A stretch of DNA of 64,000 nucleotides from Rhodopseudomonas palustris (GCF_003226555.1 NZ_QKQS01000038.1:124001-188000); one strand, 5' to 3'. Positions 32,976 to 42,419 are shown, counted from the stretch's first letter. A program made the numbers and translations. The notes: a model not told the origin generated them from the letters alone.

Positions 32976-33908
32976 TCATGACGGCGACAGCCCCGGGATC
33001 GCGTCCTTGGCGGTGAGGAAGGCGCTGCCCTGCTTGTAGGAGGTCGGCAGGTCGGCCAGCGTCTCCGCCCGGCGCCAGCCGGTCTTCTGCGTGAAGAGAT
33101 TCACACCGGCGCCGCGGGCATAGTCGAAGATCGCCGCGGCGTTGGCGTCGCTGCCGATCTCGAGCATGACGTCGATCGTCGCCCAGCGTTCGCGCGGCAG
33201 CGAGGTGATGATCACCGCCTCGTGGCCTTCGGCGTCGATCTTGGCGAAGTCGGCCTGTGCAGCGATCTCGTCGAACGCGGCGAGCCGGACCTTGAAGCGG
33301 TCGATCTCGCCGTAGGGATCGAGCTTGGCGCCGGCGATGTGGCTGCCGGTGGTGTTGCCGCGTAGCCGGAGAAACTCCGCCTCGCCGGCTTGCGCCGAAA
33401 CCGCGGCCTCGTTGACGTGGACCGCGGTGACGCCGTTGGCGCGCATATTGGCCTGAAACAGCGCGATATGCTCGGGGTCCGGCTCGTAAGTTTCGACCGT
33501 GAAGCCGCAGCGGGCCATCACCAGGCTGTGCAGGCCGATATTGCCGCCGATGTCGGCGACACGCCGATAGCGGCCGCGGTTCTGCCAGTAGAACGAAAAC
33601 AGGATCAGCTCGTCGAGCCCGAACAGGTCGAGCGAGTCCACGGCGCCCATCCGGTGATAGGGAAAACTGATCGACCCGAACGGGCCGAACGGCACGTCGC
33701 TGCCGCCGTGAGCAAACAACGCCACCACGGCGCTGCGAGCGGCCGACGCCAGCGCATTGTAGGCGTTGCCGCCCGGCGCGTGATGCCGCGCGAGCTCAGG
33801 CAGCGCGGCGATGATGTCAGCGAGGATCCGGTCTGAACCCGGCGAATACGGTGCCGGCGCGCCCGCAGGCGCAGCGACGAGATCGGCCGTCGGGGCGGTG
33901 TCGGTCAT
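32976..33908 (-). CDS. FkbM-family methyltransferase
   Basis: The 310-residue product has the FkbM methyltransferase domain: motif I VADIGGNIGLHSLVMA, FTVETYEPDPEHIALFQANM, and KIDAEGHEAVIITSL. FkbM enzymes methylate hydroxyl groups of polyketides and sugars. A role in O-methylating the flagellin glycan is inferred from position. It is the first gene of the sugar operon and lies just downstream of flagellin 2, with a hairpin between them. Confidence 0.85.
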   Translation of the reverse strand: MTDTAPTADLVAAPAGAPAPYSPGSDRILADIIAALPELARHHAPGGNAYNALASAARSAVVALFAHGGSDVPFGPFGSISFPYHRMGAVDSLDLFGLDELILFSFYWQNRGRYRRVADIGGNIGLHSLVMARCGFTVETYEPDPEHIALFQANMRANGVTAVHVNEAAVSAQAGEAEFLRLRGNTTGSHIAGAKLDPYGEIDRFKVRLAAFDEIAAQADFAKIDAEGHEAVIITSLPRERWATIDVMLEIGSDANAAAIFDYARGAGVNLFTQKTGWRRAETLADLPTSYKQGSAFLTAKDAIPGLSPS

Positions 33909-33999
33909 GCAAGGGGCGCCGTTTCCAGGAGAACCCGAATCACCTGCACCTTACTGCATCCATGCCCGCAACACGAACCTCGGGACGGGAGCAGCGGGT

Positions 34000-34034
34000 G
34001 CAAAAGAGAAGGCGGCGGAGTCACCCCCGCCGCC
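34000..34034 (-). terminator. Terminator of flagellin 2
   Basis: Arms GGCGGCGG (34011-34018) and CCGCCGCC (34027-34034) form a stable hairpin. Read on the minus strand it is followed by a T-rich CTTCTCTTTT. It separates flagellin 2 from the FkbM gene. Confidence 0.65.
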
Positions 34035-34062
34035 CTCGATCATTCAATCAGCTACGCCGCGA

Positions 34063-36729
34063 TTAGCGGAGGAGCTGCAGCACGCTCTGCTGCGACTGGT
34101 TGGCCAGCGACAGCGCGGACACCGCAATCGACTGGCGGGTGGTCAGCGCCTGGCTGTTCGCCGCTTCCTCGTTGGTGTCGGCCAGCGTCAGGTTGGACGA
34201 GCCGGTCTGCAGCACGTTGATCAGACTCTTCGAGAAGTCCTGACGGGCCTGCACGATCGACAGGTTCGAACCGAACGCGGAGGCCTGCGACCGCAGCGTG
34301 GTGGCGGCGCTGCCGAGCTTGTCGAGCACCGCGTTGGTGGCCTTGTTGTCGATGAAGTCGACACCCGACGACAGGCTCGACAGGCCGAGGCCGGTCGGAT
34401 TGAAGGTGACGCCCTGGATCGAGATCGTCGACTTGCCGGTCTCGTTGAACACCAGCTTCAGGTTGTCGCCGTTGAGCAGGTTGACGCCGTTGAAGGAGGC
34501 ATCCTGCGCAGTGGTCTTGATCTGGTCGAGCACGTCGTTGAACTGCTTGACCAGGCCCGCGCGGGTGTTCTGAGCGTTGACGTCCGCCACCGGTGCGGTC
34601 GGCACCGAGAAGGTCAGGGTCGAAGCCAGAGTTCCGCCGATCACGCCGCCTTCGTTGCCGCCCAGAGTGTGGGACGCGTAGTCGTTCGACGCCGCGATCG
34701 TCAGCTTGCCGGAGGCATTGTCGATCGACGCCGTCAGGTTGTTGGCGGCCAGCGCAACGTTGAGCTGGGACAGCGACTTGACGGTGCCGTTAGTGCCGTC
34801 GCCGAAGGTGACGTTGGTCGCCGCGCCGCCATTGAACGACGAGAAGGTCAACGTCTTGCCGTTCAGGCTGCCGGCCGCCACGCCGCGAGCGGCGGTGAAC
34901 GAGCTGGAGCTGCCGCTCGGGCCGGTCAGGCCGAGGGCGGCCAGCGCGTTGCCGGTGCCGGTGATGCTGAGATCGGCCGCGAGGCCGGTCGACAGCTTCA
35001 GCGAGCCGCTCGTGATCGACGAGTTGGCGGTGCCGTTAGCAGTCGAGATCGTCGCTCCGGAGACGCCGAGCGCAGCGGTGCGGACACCGGTGGCGAGATC
35101 GACCGCCTTCAGGACGTCGTCGATCGTGCCCTTCTGCAGGTACACGGTCGAATTGCCCTGACCGTCGGTCTCGACGTTGCCGGAGATGCCCTGATGGCTC
35201 GCCGACGCGGTCGGCACCGCGGCGTTCTTGAAGGTGATGGTCTTGCCGTTCACGTTCAGCGTCGAGCCGTCCGCGATCAGCGTCCCCATCGTGGTGCCGC
35301 CGGTGGTGCGCTGCTTGGTCAGCGTGAGCGGGCCGGTACCCGTGGCGGTGGTCAGACCGAGGTTCTTGAACAGATCGGTCCAGCCGGTGACGTTGAGATC
35401 AGCACCGGTCGAGCTGCGGATGGTGGTGATACCGCCCGACACGTCCGACGCGGTCTGGCCGGAGTTGGTGCTGATGGTGGCAACACCGCTCGAGATCGAA
35501 GCCGACTTGACGCCATTGGCGAGATCGATCGCGGTCAACAGATCGCCCACCGTCGCGTTGGTGAACTTGCTCTGGTCGCCGAGATAGATCGTCGAGTTGC
35601 CGTTGCCGTCGGTGCCGATACGACCGAGAACACCGGTGCCCGACGGGATGTTGTTCCCCTGCGGAGCATCGGAGGTCTTGAACGTGATCGTCTTGCCGTT
35701 GACCGAGAGCGTGGTGCCGTCGGCGATTGCCGTGGTGGTCAGGCCCCCGTTGGTGTTGAACAACTGGGTGCTGGCCGAGATGTTCGCCGAAGCCGTCGCA
35801 GCGACGGTATCGACGGTCTGCGCGGTCAGGCCGAGCTTGGCCAGAACGGCGCCACCCGAATTGTCCGCGATCGTCAGCGGGCTGTTGGTGCCGGAATGCA
35901 GCTCGAGCTTGCCGGCGGTCACGGCCGACGACAAGCTGGTATTGCCGTTGATGGTGTCGATGGTGTCGAGCAGCGAGTTGACGGTCTGATCGAGACCGAT
36001 CGTGTAGTTGCCCGAGCTGTCCTTGCTGGCGGCACCGGCGGTGGTGAAGGTGACGGTCTTGCCGTTGATGGTGATCGAGTCACCCGCCGCCGGACCGGTC
36101 GCCGTGGTGGTCGAACCGTTGGTCAGTTCGCTGATCAGGTTGGTGCCGGCCGCGGTCGCTGCGGCGGTGCCGACGCTGAGAACGCTGCCGAGCGCGGTGT
36201 TGTCGGCGGCGCCGAGAACGGTGACGGCCGCAGACGCCGCGATGCTGACGATCGCGCCGCCGAGCGTATCGGTGCCCGACGCAGCGGTGGCGCCGCCGGC
36301 GCTACCGTCGAAGATCACGTTGCCGGTGGCGACGCCGTTCGAATAGCTCTGGGTGCCGCGCAGGTCGTCGGCGGTGGCGCCAGCGATGGTCGCCGACACG
36401 TTCGACTTGGTGGCGTAGCCGGACGAGGTCTGCAGAGCCTGGTTGGCGATCGACTTGGCGCTGTCGACCAGCTTGCTCAGCGAGGTGATGCCGGTGTTGG
36501 CGGCTTGCAGGATTTGCACGCCGTTGCCGATGCCATCGAGCAGGTTGTTGATGTCGCTGGCGCGGCTGTCGAGTGCAGCGGCGGTGAAGAAGTTGGTCGG
36601 ATTGTCGAGCGCCGAGTTCACCTTCTTGCCGGAAGACAGGCGGCTCTGGGTGGTGGCGAGCAGATCAGCCGTGGCCTGGAGCGACGAGAGATTCTGGCGA
36701 ACGGCGTTGGATAGAACGATACCGGACAT
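34063..36729 (-). CDS. Giant flagellin 2 with internal DUF1522-like repeat modules
   Basis: The product has 888 residues from the ATG at 36729, preceded by AGGAAGGT. The D0/D1 ends nearly match flagellin 1: N-terminal VRQNLSSLQATADLLATTQS and C-terminal SALSLANQSQQSVLQLLR. The middle has the same modular repeats (NGKTVTFTT, TIYLGDQSKFTNATVGDLLTAIDLA, read in parts; STVYLQKGTIDDVLKAVDLA), but the sequence differs more than the ends do. Two filament subunits thus share assembly surfaces and differ on the exposed face. The open frame extends 85 codons upstream, but those residues are not flagellin. Confidence 0.95.
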   Translation of the reverse strand: MSGIVLSNAVRQNLSSLQATADLLATTQSRLSSGKKVNSALDNPTNFFTAAALDSRASDINNLLDGIGNGVQILQAANTGITSLSKLVDSAKSIANQALQTSSGYATKSNVSATIAGATADDLRGTQSYSNGVATGNVIFDGSAGGATAASGTDTLGGAIVSIAASAAVTVLGAADNTALGSVLSVGTAAATAAGTNLISELTNGSTTTATGPAAGDSITINGKTVTFTTAGAASKDSSGNYTIGLDQTVNSLLDTIDTINGNTSLSSAVTAGKLELHSGTNSPLTIADNSGGAVLAKLGLTAQTVDTVAATASANISASTQLFNTNGGLTTTAIADGTTLSVNGKTITFKTSDAPQGNNIPSGTGVLGRIGTDGNGNSTIYLGDQSKFTNATVGDLLTAIDLANGVKSASISSGVATISTNSGQTASDVSGGITTIRSSTGADLNVTGWTDLFKNLGLTTATGTGPLTLTKQRTTGGTTMGTLIADGSTLNVNGKTITFKNAAVPTASASHQGISGNVETDGQGNSTVYLQKGTIDDVLKAVDLATGVRTAALGVSGATISTANGTANSSITSGSLKLSTGLAADLSITGTGNALAALGLTGPSGSSSSFTAARGVAAGSLNGKTLTFSSFNGGAATNVTFGDGTNGTVKSLSQLNVALAANNLTASIDNASGKLTIAASNDYASHTLGGNEGGVIGGTLASTLTFSVPTAPVADVNAQNTRAGLVKQFNDVLDQIKTTAQDASFNGVNLLNGDNLKLVFNETGKSTISIQGVTFNPTGLGLSSLSSGVDFIDNKATNAVLDKLGSAATTLRSQASAFGSNLSIVQARQDFSKSLINVLQTGSSNLTLADTNEEAANSQALTTRQSIAVSALSLANQSQQSVLQLLR

Positions 36730-37037
36730 TGTGTTGCTACCTTCCTGGTGTGCAAAACGCGATCTTCTTGATCGGCCGCGGAACCTTGACCGCCAGAATC
36801 TAAGAATACGTAAAGCGAGATCGGCGCCTTTAACGGAAGGAAACGCCCGTATTATCACGGGCTCGCGCAATATGAGGCAGGCACAGGAACGAACCACGCA
36901 GCCTCGGAAGACTACGTGGTTCGTCAAGATCAGCGAGTGTTTATCTGGATTTGCGCGGCACCCGCCGCAGCTGCGTGGCCCCAAATACCGGGCCGAAAGG
37001 CCGCCGGGGCGGCGGCCTTCTGTTCAGAGATAATTAA
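36730..37037 (-). other. 308-base leader/promoter region of flagellin 2 with inverted repeats
   Basis: This gap lies between the flgL stop and the flagellin 2 start. It contains a perfect 10-base inverted repeat (36889-36898 with 36915-36924), a 6-base hairpin GCCCGT/ACGGGC (36845-36862) and a terminator-like hairpin for flgL (36999-37021). No clear sigma-54 or sigma-28 promoter was recognised. The structured leader could be the target of FlbT. Confidence 0.5.
36999..37021 (-). terminator. Terminator of flgL
   Basis: The arms AAGGCCGCC and GGCGGCCTT form a hairpin just after the flgL stop, followed on the minus strand by a short T-run (TTTCGG). It ends the flgE-flgK-flgL transcript before flagellin 2. 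Confidence 0.6.
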
Positions 37038-38645
37038 CTAGAGAAACTTGACGAGACTGAGCTGATAGAGCTGCGAGGTCGTTTGATACGACGCCTGCAG
37101 CGCAGTCTGCAGCGCCAGGATCTTTGTCGCGACCTCGTCGTTGTTGATCCCCTCGATCGAGCTCAGCATGGTCTGCGCCAATGCCTTGCCCTGCACCTGA
37201 CGGGCAGTAGTCGCCTTGATCGACGCCTGCGCACCGGCGAGATCGGCCTGGATGGTCTGGATCGATTGCTCACCCGGTACCACCGCCAGATTAGCAGCCA
37301 CCCGCTGATTCAGTCCTGCGATCTTGCCCGACGCGTAGGGATCGGTCGCCGAGGTCGTCACCGCCGCAAACACCGCCACCGTCTGCAACTGCTTGCGCAG
37401 CGCCTGCTCATCGGCTCGGGCGCCGTATTGCACCGTGATGGCGTCGTCGATCTTGCCGACCGCGGTGCCACGCGCCGGATCGCTCGCCGAGTCCGGCTCA
37501 CCGTTGTACCAGAACACCGTATTGGCCTTGGTGCCGGCGACCTGGGAGGTTGCGGCGCCGAACGGTGCGGTGCCGGCAACCCGCAGCGGCGGAGTGTTGT
37601 TGAAGAAGTCGTCGCCGGCCTTGATCGCCGACGCCGCGGCTAGCGGGCCGTTGGCGAGCTTCTTCACGGCGGCCGTCAGCGCCGTCTGCAGATTGGCCGC
37701 GGTGACCGCGGACGACTGCGCCACCGGCGGCACCGCCATTGGATCGCCTGGATCGATTGCGAAGCTATCATCCGGCAGCGGCGTCTTTGACGACGCCGTC
37801 AGCGTGATGGTTTCCTGAGTGCCGTCCGGCAGATCGAAGGTCAGCTTGACGACGTCGCCTTCGTTCGGGATCGCGCCGTTGAGATCGATCCCCATCGCCA
37901 CCGGATTCGGTGCGGCCGGCGGAGTGGTCGGCGGCGTCTCCGTCGGTTGGGTGACAACCGCACCGCTGATCGTCGTCGAGATCGCATTCAGCTTCAATCC
38001 GAATGGCGAAGCTCCGATCGGGTCGGGCGTCGCATAGGGGTTGGCGGCGAAATCTTCGCCGACCTGCACGGCGGTCGCGGTCGCGCCGGCCGACACGATG
38101 GTCCGCCCCATCCCGTTGGTACCCACGTCGGCGTCGTGGCGCTCGCTGACCACCTGCTTCAGCCCGGCGACCGCCGCGCCGTCGCCATTCATGATGACGT
38201 CGGCTGCGGTGACGGGCGCGGTGTCGGTGGCACGGCCGGCGAACAGATAGCGATCGCCGACCTTGGCGTTCAGCACGTCGACGGAATCGAAGAAGTCGAG
38301 CCCCGCGGTCCGCTGTCCCGGCGTCTGCCCGGTGTTGTCGAGCGTCGAACCGGCGCTGACCGCGGCGCCCTTCACCTCGCTGCTGATGTCGGCCAGCCGC
38401 TGCAGCGACAGGTTCGCCGTGCTGATGCGTGTGGTGATGTTGGTCATCGTGTCGCTGTAGCTGGCGATGTTCGCCATCTGCGCACGCAAGCCGATTGCGA
38501 GGCTGCGGCCGGTGCCGTCGCCCGCATAAGTCTGCGACACCCGGCCGGTCGCGAGCTGCTGGCTCAACGACTCCAGCTGGCTGCGGAGATTGAGGATGGT
38601 GGAACCGATGTAGGAAGTACGCCCGCTTACGCCGTCGATCGCCAT
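37038..38645 (-). CDS. flgL: Hook-filament junction protein FlgL, enlarged
   Basis: FlgL (HAP3) joins the hook to the filament. The 535-residue product is much longer than the roughly 300 residues of enteric FlgL. The conserved ends are clear (N-terminal TSYIGSTILNLRSQLESLSQQLATGRVS; C-terminal INNDEVATKILALQTALQASYQTTSQLYQLSLVKFL, both in parts). The middle has a Pro-rich linker (about residues 230-245) and an extra domain (TFDLPDGTQETITLTASS). The start at 38645 is an ATG just after the flgK stop, preceded by GAGG; a TTG at 38657 is a poorer candidate. Confidence 0.92.
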   Translation of the reverse strand: MAIDGVSGRTSYIGSTILNLRSQLESLSQQLATGRVSQTYAGDGTGRSLAIGLRAQMANIASYSDTMTNITTRISTANLSLQRLADISSEVKGAAVSAGSTLDNTGQTPGQRTAGLDFFDSVDVLNAKVGDRYLFAGRATDTAPVTAADVIMNGDGAAVAGLKQVVSERHDADVGTNGMGRTIVSAGATATAVQVGEDFAANPYATPDPIGASPFGLKLNAISTTISGAVVTQPTETPPTTPPAAPNPVAMGIDLNGAIPNEGDVVKLTFDLPDGTQETITLTASSKTPLPDDSFAIDPGDPMAVPPVAQSSAVTAANLQTALTAAVKKLANGPLAAASAIKAGDDFFNNTPPLRVAGTAPFGAATSQVAGTKANTVFWYNGEPDSASDPARGTAVGKIDDAITVQYGARADEQALRKQLQTVAVFAAVTTSATDPYASGKIAGLNQRVAANLAVVPGEQSIQTIQADLAGAQASIKATTARQVQGKALAQTMLSSIEGINNDEVATKILALQTALQASYQTTSQLYQLSLVKFL

Positions 38646-38653
38646 GGCTCGCC

Positions 38654-40528
38654 TCAAATCGCCTGCATCAGGGTCTGATACATCTGGTTGATGGTCGACA
38701 TCACCCGCGCGTTCGCCGCGTAGGCGTTCTGCAACGAGAGCAGATGCGCCATTTCCTCGTCCATATTGACCCCGGACGACGTCGACAGCTTCTGCTGCAG
38801 GGTGTTCAGCACGACGTTCTGGCCGTCCGACAATTGCTTGGCCGCCGCGGCGTTGGAGCCCTGCTGGCCGACGAACTGCTGCAGAAAGCTCTCCAGCGTG
38901 CCCTTGAACGGCGCAGTGTCGGACCCGATGCCTGTGGACGCCGAGTAGTAGTACTGACTCTTCATCATCTGCTTGATCATGAAGTCGGGCCGGGCCGTAT
39001 CGCCGGCGGCGGTGGCCGGTGAGGTCGAATAGACCACCAGCTTGGAGTTGTCCTTCACCAGGTCCGTGTTAACCGTGATCCGCTGCGCATAGCCGGTCAT
39101 CTGATTGCCGGACGAATCGCGGGCGCCGGAATAAGCCTTGCCGTTGTCGTTGAACAGCGGCACCTCGACGCTGCCGCCGGCCAACGCTGTCACCGTCGAT
39201 GTCACCGAGGCGGAATTCACCGTCGAGAACCCGGCATTGTCGAGCACGTTGACGGCCCCCGGATAGGTGCCGGAGAATTGCAGATTTCGGCTGTAGAGGG
39301 CGGAGTTGAGCTGCGAGATCACCGATCCGGATGTGCCGGAGAAGTCGATCCCCACAACGTAGTCTTTGGGATCGTTGGTCGCATTCTGCGGCAAGGGCAG
39401 CAGATTTGGGTCGTCGACCCGAACCACGGTGACGGTGTGCTGCTGACCGGTGGCGGTGTCTGTATAGGCGATGTTGATTGTGTTGCCGTTGCTCATGCCC
39501 GACAGGTCGAGCGCGAAGCCGGACGACGTGCCCGACGTCACCGGGGTGCCGGCCGTCGTCTTGTCCGACAGCGAACTGGACAGCGTGGCCGCAAACTGAT
39601 CGAGCTGGGCCTGCGCCGTCACCAGCGTGTTGTCGCGAAGCTCGATATAGGCGGCCATCTGGCCTGACTTCAGCGACGACGTGATGTCGATCGACGCGCC
39701 GCTGTCGTAACTCACCGAGATCGAACCGAGCTTGCTGGTCACGCTGTTCGCCGACCAAGTCGTCGACGGGTTGACGGTGCCTTGCGCGTTGAACGACAGC
39801 GTCGCCGCTTCCATGCCGGCGAGCTGCACACCAGAGCCGGTGAACACCGTGACCTGGTTGGCGCCGTTGGTGACGACGCGGATGTCCATCAGCTGCGAGA
39901 GCTGGTTGATCGCCTGATCGCGCTGATCCAGCAGCGCCGCTGTCGCCGCGTCGGTCGACGTGCCGCCCTGCGGGTTGGTACGAATCTGGCTGTTGATCGA
40001 GGAGATCTGTTTCAGCAGATTGTTGGCGGTGTTGACGGAGTCGGTGAGACCGGTCTCACACCCGGCGCGCAGCGTCTGGATGCCGTTCGACATCGAGTTG
40101 AGGCCGCTGGCCAGGGTCTGGGCGGCATTGAGTACCCCGATCCGCGCCGAGGTACTGTCGGGGCTGGTCGACAACGCCTGCATCGCGGCCGTCAGGCCAT
40201 TGAACGAGTCTTCGAGGGTGCCGGTGGAGTTCGGATCTCCGTATAGCCCCTGAAGCTGACTGAGATAGCTGGAGCGCAGCGACGCATACGCCGCCCCCGA
40301 GGTCTCGGTACGAAGCTGCGCCAGAATATAGTCGTCGAGCTGACGGTTGATGCCATTGACCTGGACGCCGGTGCCGGCCTGGCCGGACACCGTGACGCCC
40401 TGGTTGAGAGTCTTGCGGACGTAGCCGGGCGTTTCGGCATTGGCGACGTTGGACGATACCAGCGAGATCGCCGACTGGTTCACCCGCAGGCCGGCCATTG
40501 CGATCGATAGTGCGTCTCCGAGACTCAT
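38654..40528 (-). CDS. flgK: Hook-filament junction protein FlgK
   Basis: FlgK (HAP1) is the first hook-filament junction protein. The 624-residue product begins MSLGDALSIAMAGLRVNQSAISLVSSNVANAETPGYVRK (read in parts) and ends with the coiled NMDEEMAHLLSLQNAYAANARVMSTINQMYQTLM pattern. It follows flgE by 40 bases and flgL overlaps its end region, so the three are one operon. Confidence 0.95.
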   Translation of the reverse strand: MSLGDALSIAMAGLRVNQSAISLVSSNVANAETPGYVRKTLNQGVTVSGQAGTGVQVNGINRQLDDYILAQLRTETSGAAYASLRSSYLSQLQGLYGDPNSTGTLEDSFNGLTAAMQALSTSPDSTSARIGVLNAAQTLASGLNSMSNGIQTLRAGCETGLTDSVNTANNLLKQISSINSQIRTNPQGGTSTDAATAALLDQRDQAINQLSQLMDIRVVTNGANQVTVFTGSGVQLAGMEAATLSFNAQGTVNPSTTWSANSVTSKLGSISVSYDSGASIDITSSLKSGQMAAYIELRDNTLVTAQAQLDQFAATLSSSLSDKTTAGTPVTSGTSSGFALDLSGMSNGNTINIAYTDTATGQQHTVTVVRVDDPNLLPLPQNATNDPKDYVVGIDFSGTSGSVISQLNSALYSRNLQFSGTYPGAVNVLDNAGFSTVNSASVTSTVTALAGGSVEVPLFNDNGKAYSGARDSSGNQMTGYAQRITVNTDLVKDNSKLVVYSTSPATAAGDTARPDFMIKQMMKSQYYYSASTGIGSDTAPFKGTLESFLQQFVGQQGSNAAAAKQLSDGQNVVLNTLQQKLSTSSGVNMDEEMAHLLSLQNAYAANARVMSTINQMYQTLMQAI

Positions 40529-40568
40529 GACTGGCTACCCGGGTTCGAGAACGACGCCGTTGGACCGC

Positions 40569-42419
40569 TCAACGCATCACGTTGAGCAGGTCCTGCACCA
40601 TGGTATTGGCGGTGGTGATCACCTTGGTATTTGCCGAATAGGCCTGCTGGGTGACGATCAGCTTGGTGAACTCGTCGGCAATATCGGTGTTCGACGACTC
40701 CAGCGAAGCTCCAGAGATGTTGCCGCCCTTGCCGTACACCGGCTGACCCGACTCGTTGGTGATTTCGAAGGCGCCGCCGTCGATCCGCTTGAGGAAGTTG
40801 GCGCCGTTGAAGGTGGCGACCGAGACTTGCGCCAGATCGATGTTGCGACCGTTGGAATAGGCGCCGACCACGCGACCTTCATTGCTGACCGACACGCTGA
40901 CGAGCTGGCCGGCCGCGTAGCCGTCCTGCTGCAGCTGATTCACTTGAACGTTGCCGTTGCTATCCGAGAACTGCGTCAGGCCGCCGGTGCCGAACGACAT
41001 CGTCAGGTTGCCGAGGCTGACGCCGCTCACAGTCACGCCGGGCAGAGTGACCTGTCCGACCACCGGCTGCATCTGACCGTTAGGGCTGAAGGTGAAGTTG
41101 GTGCCGACGTTGACCCAGCCGACATCCGAACCCGTCGCATTGGGATTGGTCTGGTAGAACAGGTTCCAGGTATCAGTGCCGCCGACCGTCGACGACGCCA
41201 CCTTGGCCCAGCGGAACTGCAGGCTGACGGGAGCGCCGCTGCCGTCGTAGGCGGTGAGCGCGCCGCCGGCGACGGATTCGTCGAGGAAAGCCTGATTGTC
41301 CGACCCAATCACCACGCCTGTGCCCGCGGTGCCACCGCCGCCGCGTAGCGCCGTCATTGTTCCGGTGAAGCCAAGGGCATTCCACGCAGCCGAACTCGAC
41401 GACGACAGCTGGATGTCGTTAGCAAGACCGCTGTTGATGGTGACGACGCCGCTGGCGACGCTGGAGAGGTTCGGCGCGGCGGTGCCGGTCAGGCTGTCGA
41501 TCGCCGTCAGCAGGGTCGAAACGCTGCCACCGTTGAGATCCACGTAGGCCGTGTCAGGAGCCGAGCCGGCGCTGCCGCCAGCGCTGGAGTCGTAGAACGC
41601 CACCGTCTTGTTGGTGGTGACGCCGCCGGTGGTCGTCTTCACCGTGATGGTGTCACTGCCCGTGAAGCCGGCCTGCAGCGAGTCCGTGCCGGTAGCGGAT
41701 TTCAGCAAGGTGGCGCCTGTGATCGGCACCGCCGGAGTCTGGAAATTTGTCCGGGCCGAGCCGAGGATACTGGTGTTGGTGTACGGCGCCGCTGGAGTTC
41801 CCAAGGGCAGAGGATTGGAGACGAAATCCGCAGGACGCAGCAATTCCGAACCGAGCACCGACTTGTTGGCCTTGGAGGTCAGCGGATAGTTGGCGAGGTT
41901 GGCTCGGTAGTCGACCTTGGTGGTCTTCTGCGACGGCAGGAAGTCGTTCTGGAACTTCAGGATCTGCGGCACGCTGCCGGACGGGTTGCCGGTGGTCGGA
42001 TCGATCGGAACGCCCTGCAGATAGTAGCCGGCGCCGTTGACCAGATAGCCGTTCTTGTCGAGCGAGAAGTCACCGCGGCGGGTGAAGTTGTTGACGCCAC
42101 CGAAGATCGGGTTGTTGTCGGTGAAAGAGGCTGGCTTCTGCACCACGAAGAAGCCGTCGCCGTTGATCGCCATATAGGTCCCCACCGCGGCCGACTGCAC
42201 CGAGCCCGTCAGCGTGTTGGTCGATCGCGATTCAGCGTTCACCGAACCGGCGAGCTGGGCGTTGTTGCCGGTCTGCGGGATCAGGTCGAGAAACGAGGTG
42301 TCGATGCGCTTGAACGCAGTGGTCTGCGAGTTGGCGATGTTTCCCGAGATGTTCTCCAGCGCGTAGGAGTTGGCGCGGAGGCCCGCAACCGAGGTGGTGA
42401 GAGCGCCGAAAATACCCAT
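40569..42419 (-). CDS. flgE: Flagellar hook protein FlgE, enlarged, with flagellin-like module
   Basis: FlgE builds the hook, the universal joint. The 616-residue product has the N-terminal signature LRANSYALENISGNIANSQTTAFKR and a C-terminal LESSNTDIADEFTKLIVTQQAYSANTKVITTANTMVQDLLN (in parts). It is longer than the usual 400 or so residues. An inserted region at about residues 253-355 (DTITVKTTTGG, SVSTLLTAIDSLTG, NDIQLSSSSSAAWNALGFTG) follows the same pattern as the repeat modules of the two flagellins. The start at 42419 follows GGGAGAAG. A sigma-54 promoter lies about 65 bases upstream. Confidence 0.94.
   Translation of the reverse strand: MGIFGALTTSVAGLRANSYALENISGNIANSQTTAFKRIDTSFLDLIPQTGNNAQLAGSVNAESRSTNTLTGSVQSAAVGTYMAINGDGFFVVQKPASFTDNNPIFGGVNNFTRRGDFSLDKNGYLVNGAGYYLQGVPIDPTTGNPSGSVPQILKFQNDFLPSQKTTKVDYRANLANYPLTSKANKSVLGSELLRPADFVSNPLPLGTPAAPYTNTSILGSARTNFQTPAVPITGATLLKSATGTDSLQAGFTGSDTITVKTTTGGVTTNKTVAFYDSSAGGSAGSAPDTAYVDLNGGSVSTLLTAIDSLTGTAAPNLSSVASGVVTINSGLANDIQLSSSSSAAWNALGFTGTMTALRGGGGTAGTGVVIGSDNQAFLDESVAGGALTAYDGSGAPVSLQFRWAKVASSTVGGTDTWNLFYQTNPNATGSDVGWVNVGTNFTFSPNGQMQPVVGQVTLPGVTVSGVSLGNLTMSFGTGGLTQFSDSNGNVQVNQLQQDGYAAGQLVSVSVSNEGRVVGAYSNGRNIDLAQVSVATFNGANFLKRIDGGAFEITNESGQPVYGKGGNISGASLESSNTDIADEFTKLIVTQQAYSANTKVITTANTMVQDLLNVMR

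Noticed and set aside
21126-33908. Pseudaminic or legionaminic acid pathway for flagellin glycosylation
   Set aside because: No NeuB/PseI-type synthase, PLP aminotransferase, N-acetyltransferase or CMP-sugar synthetase is present.
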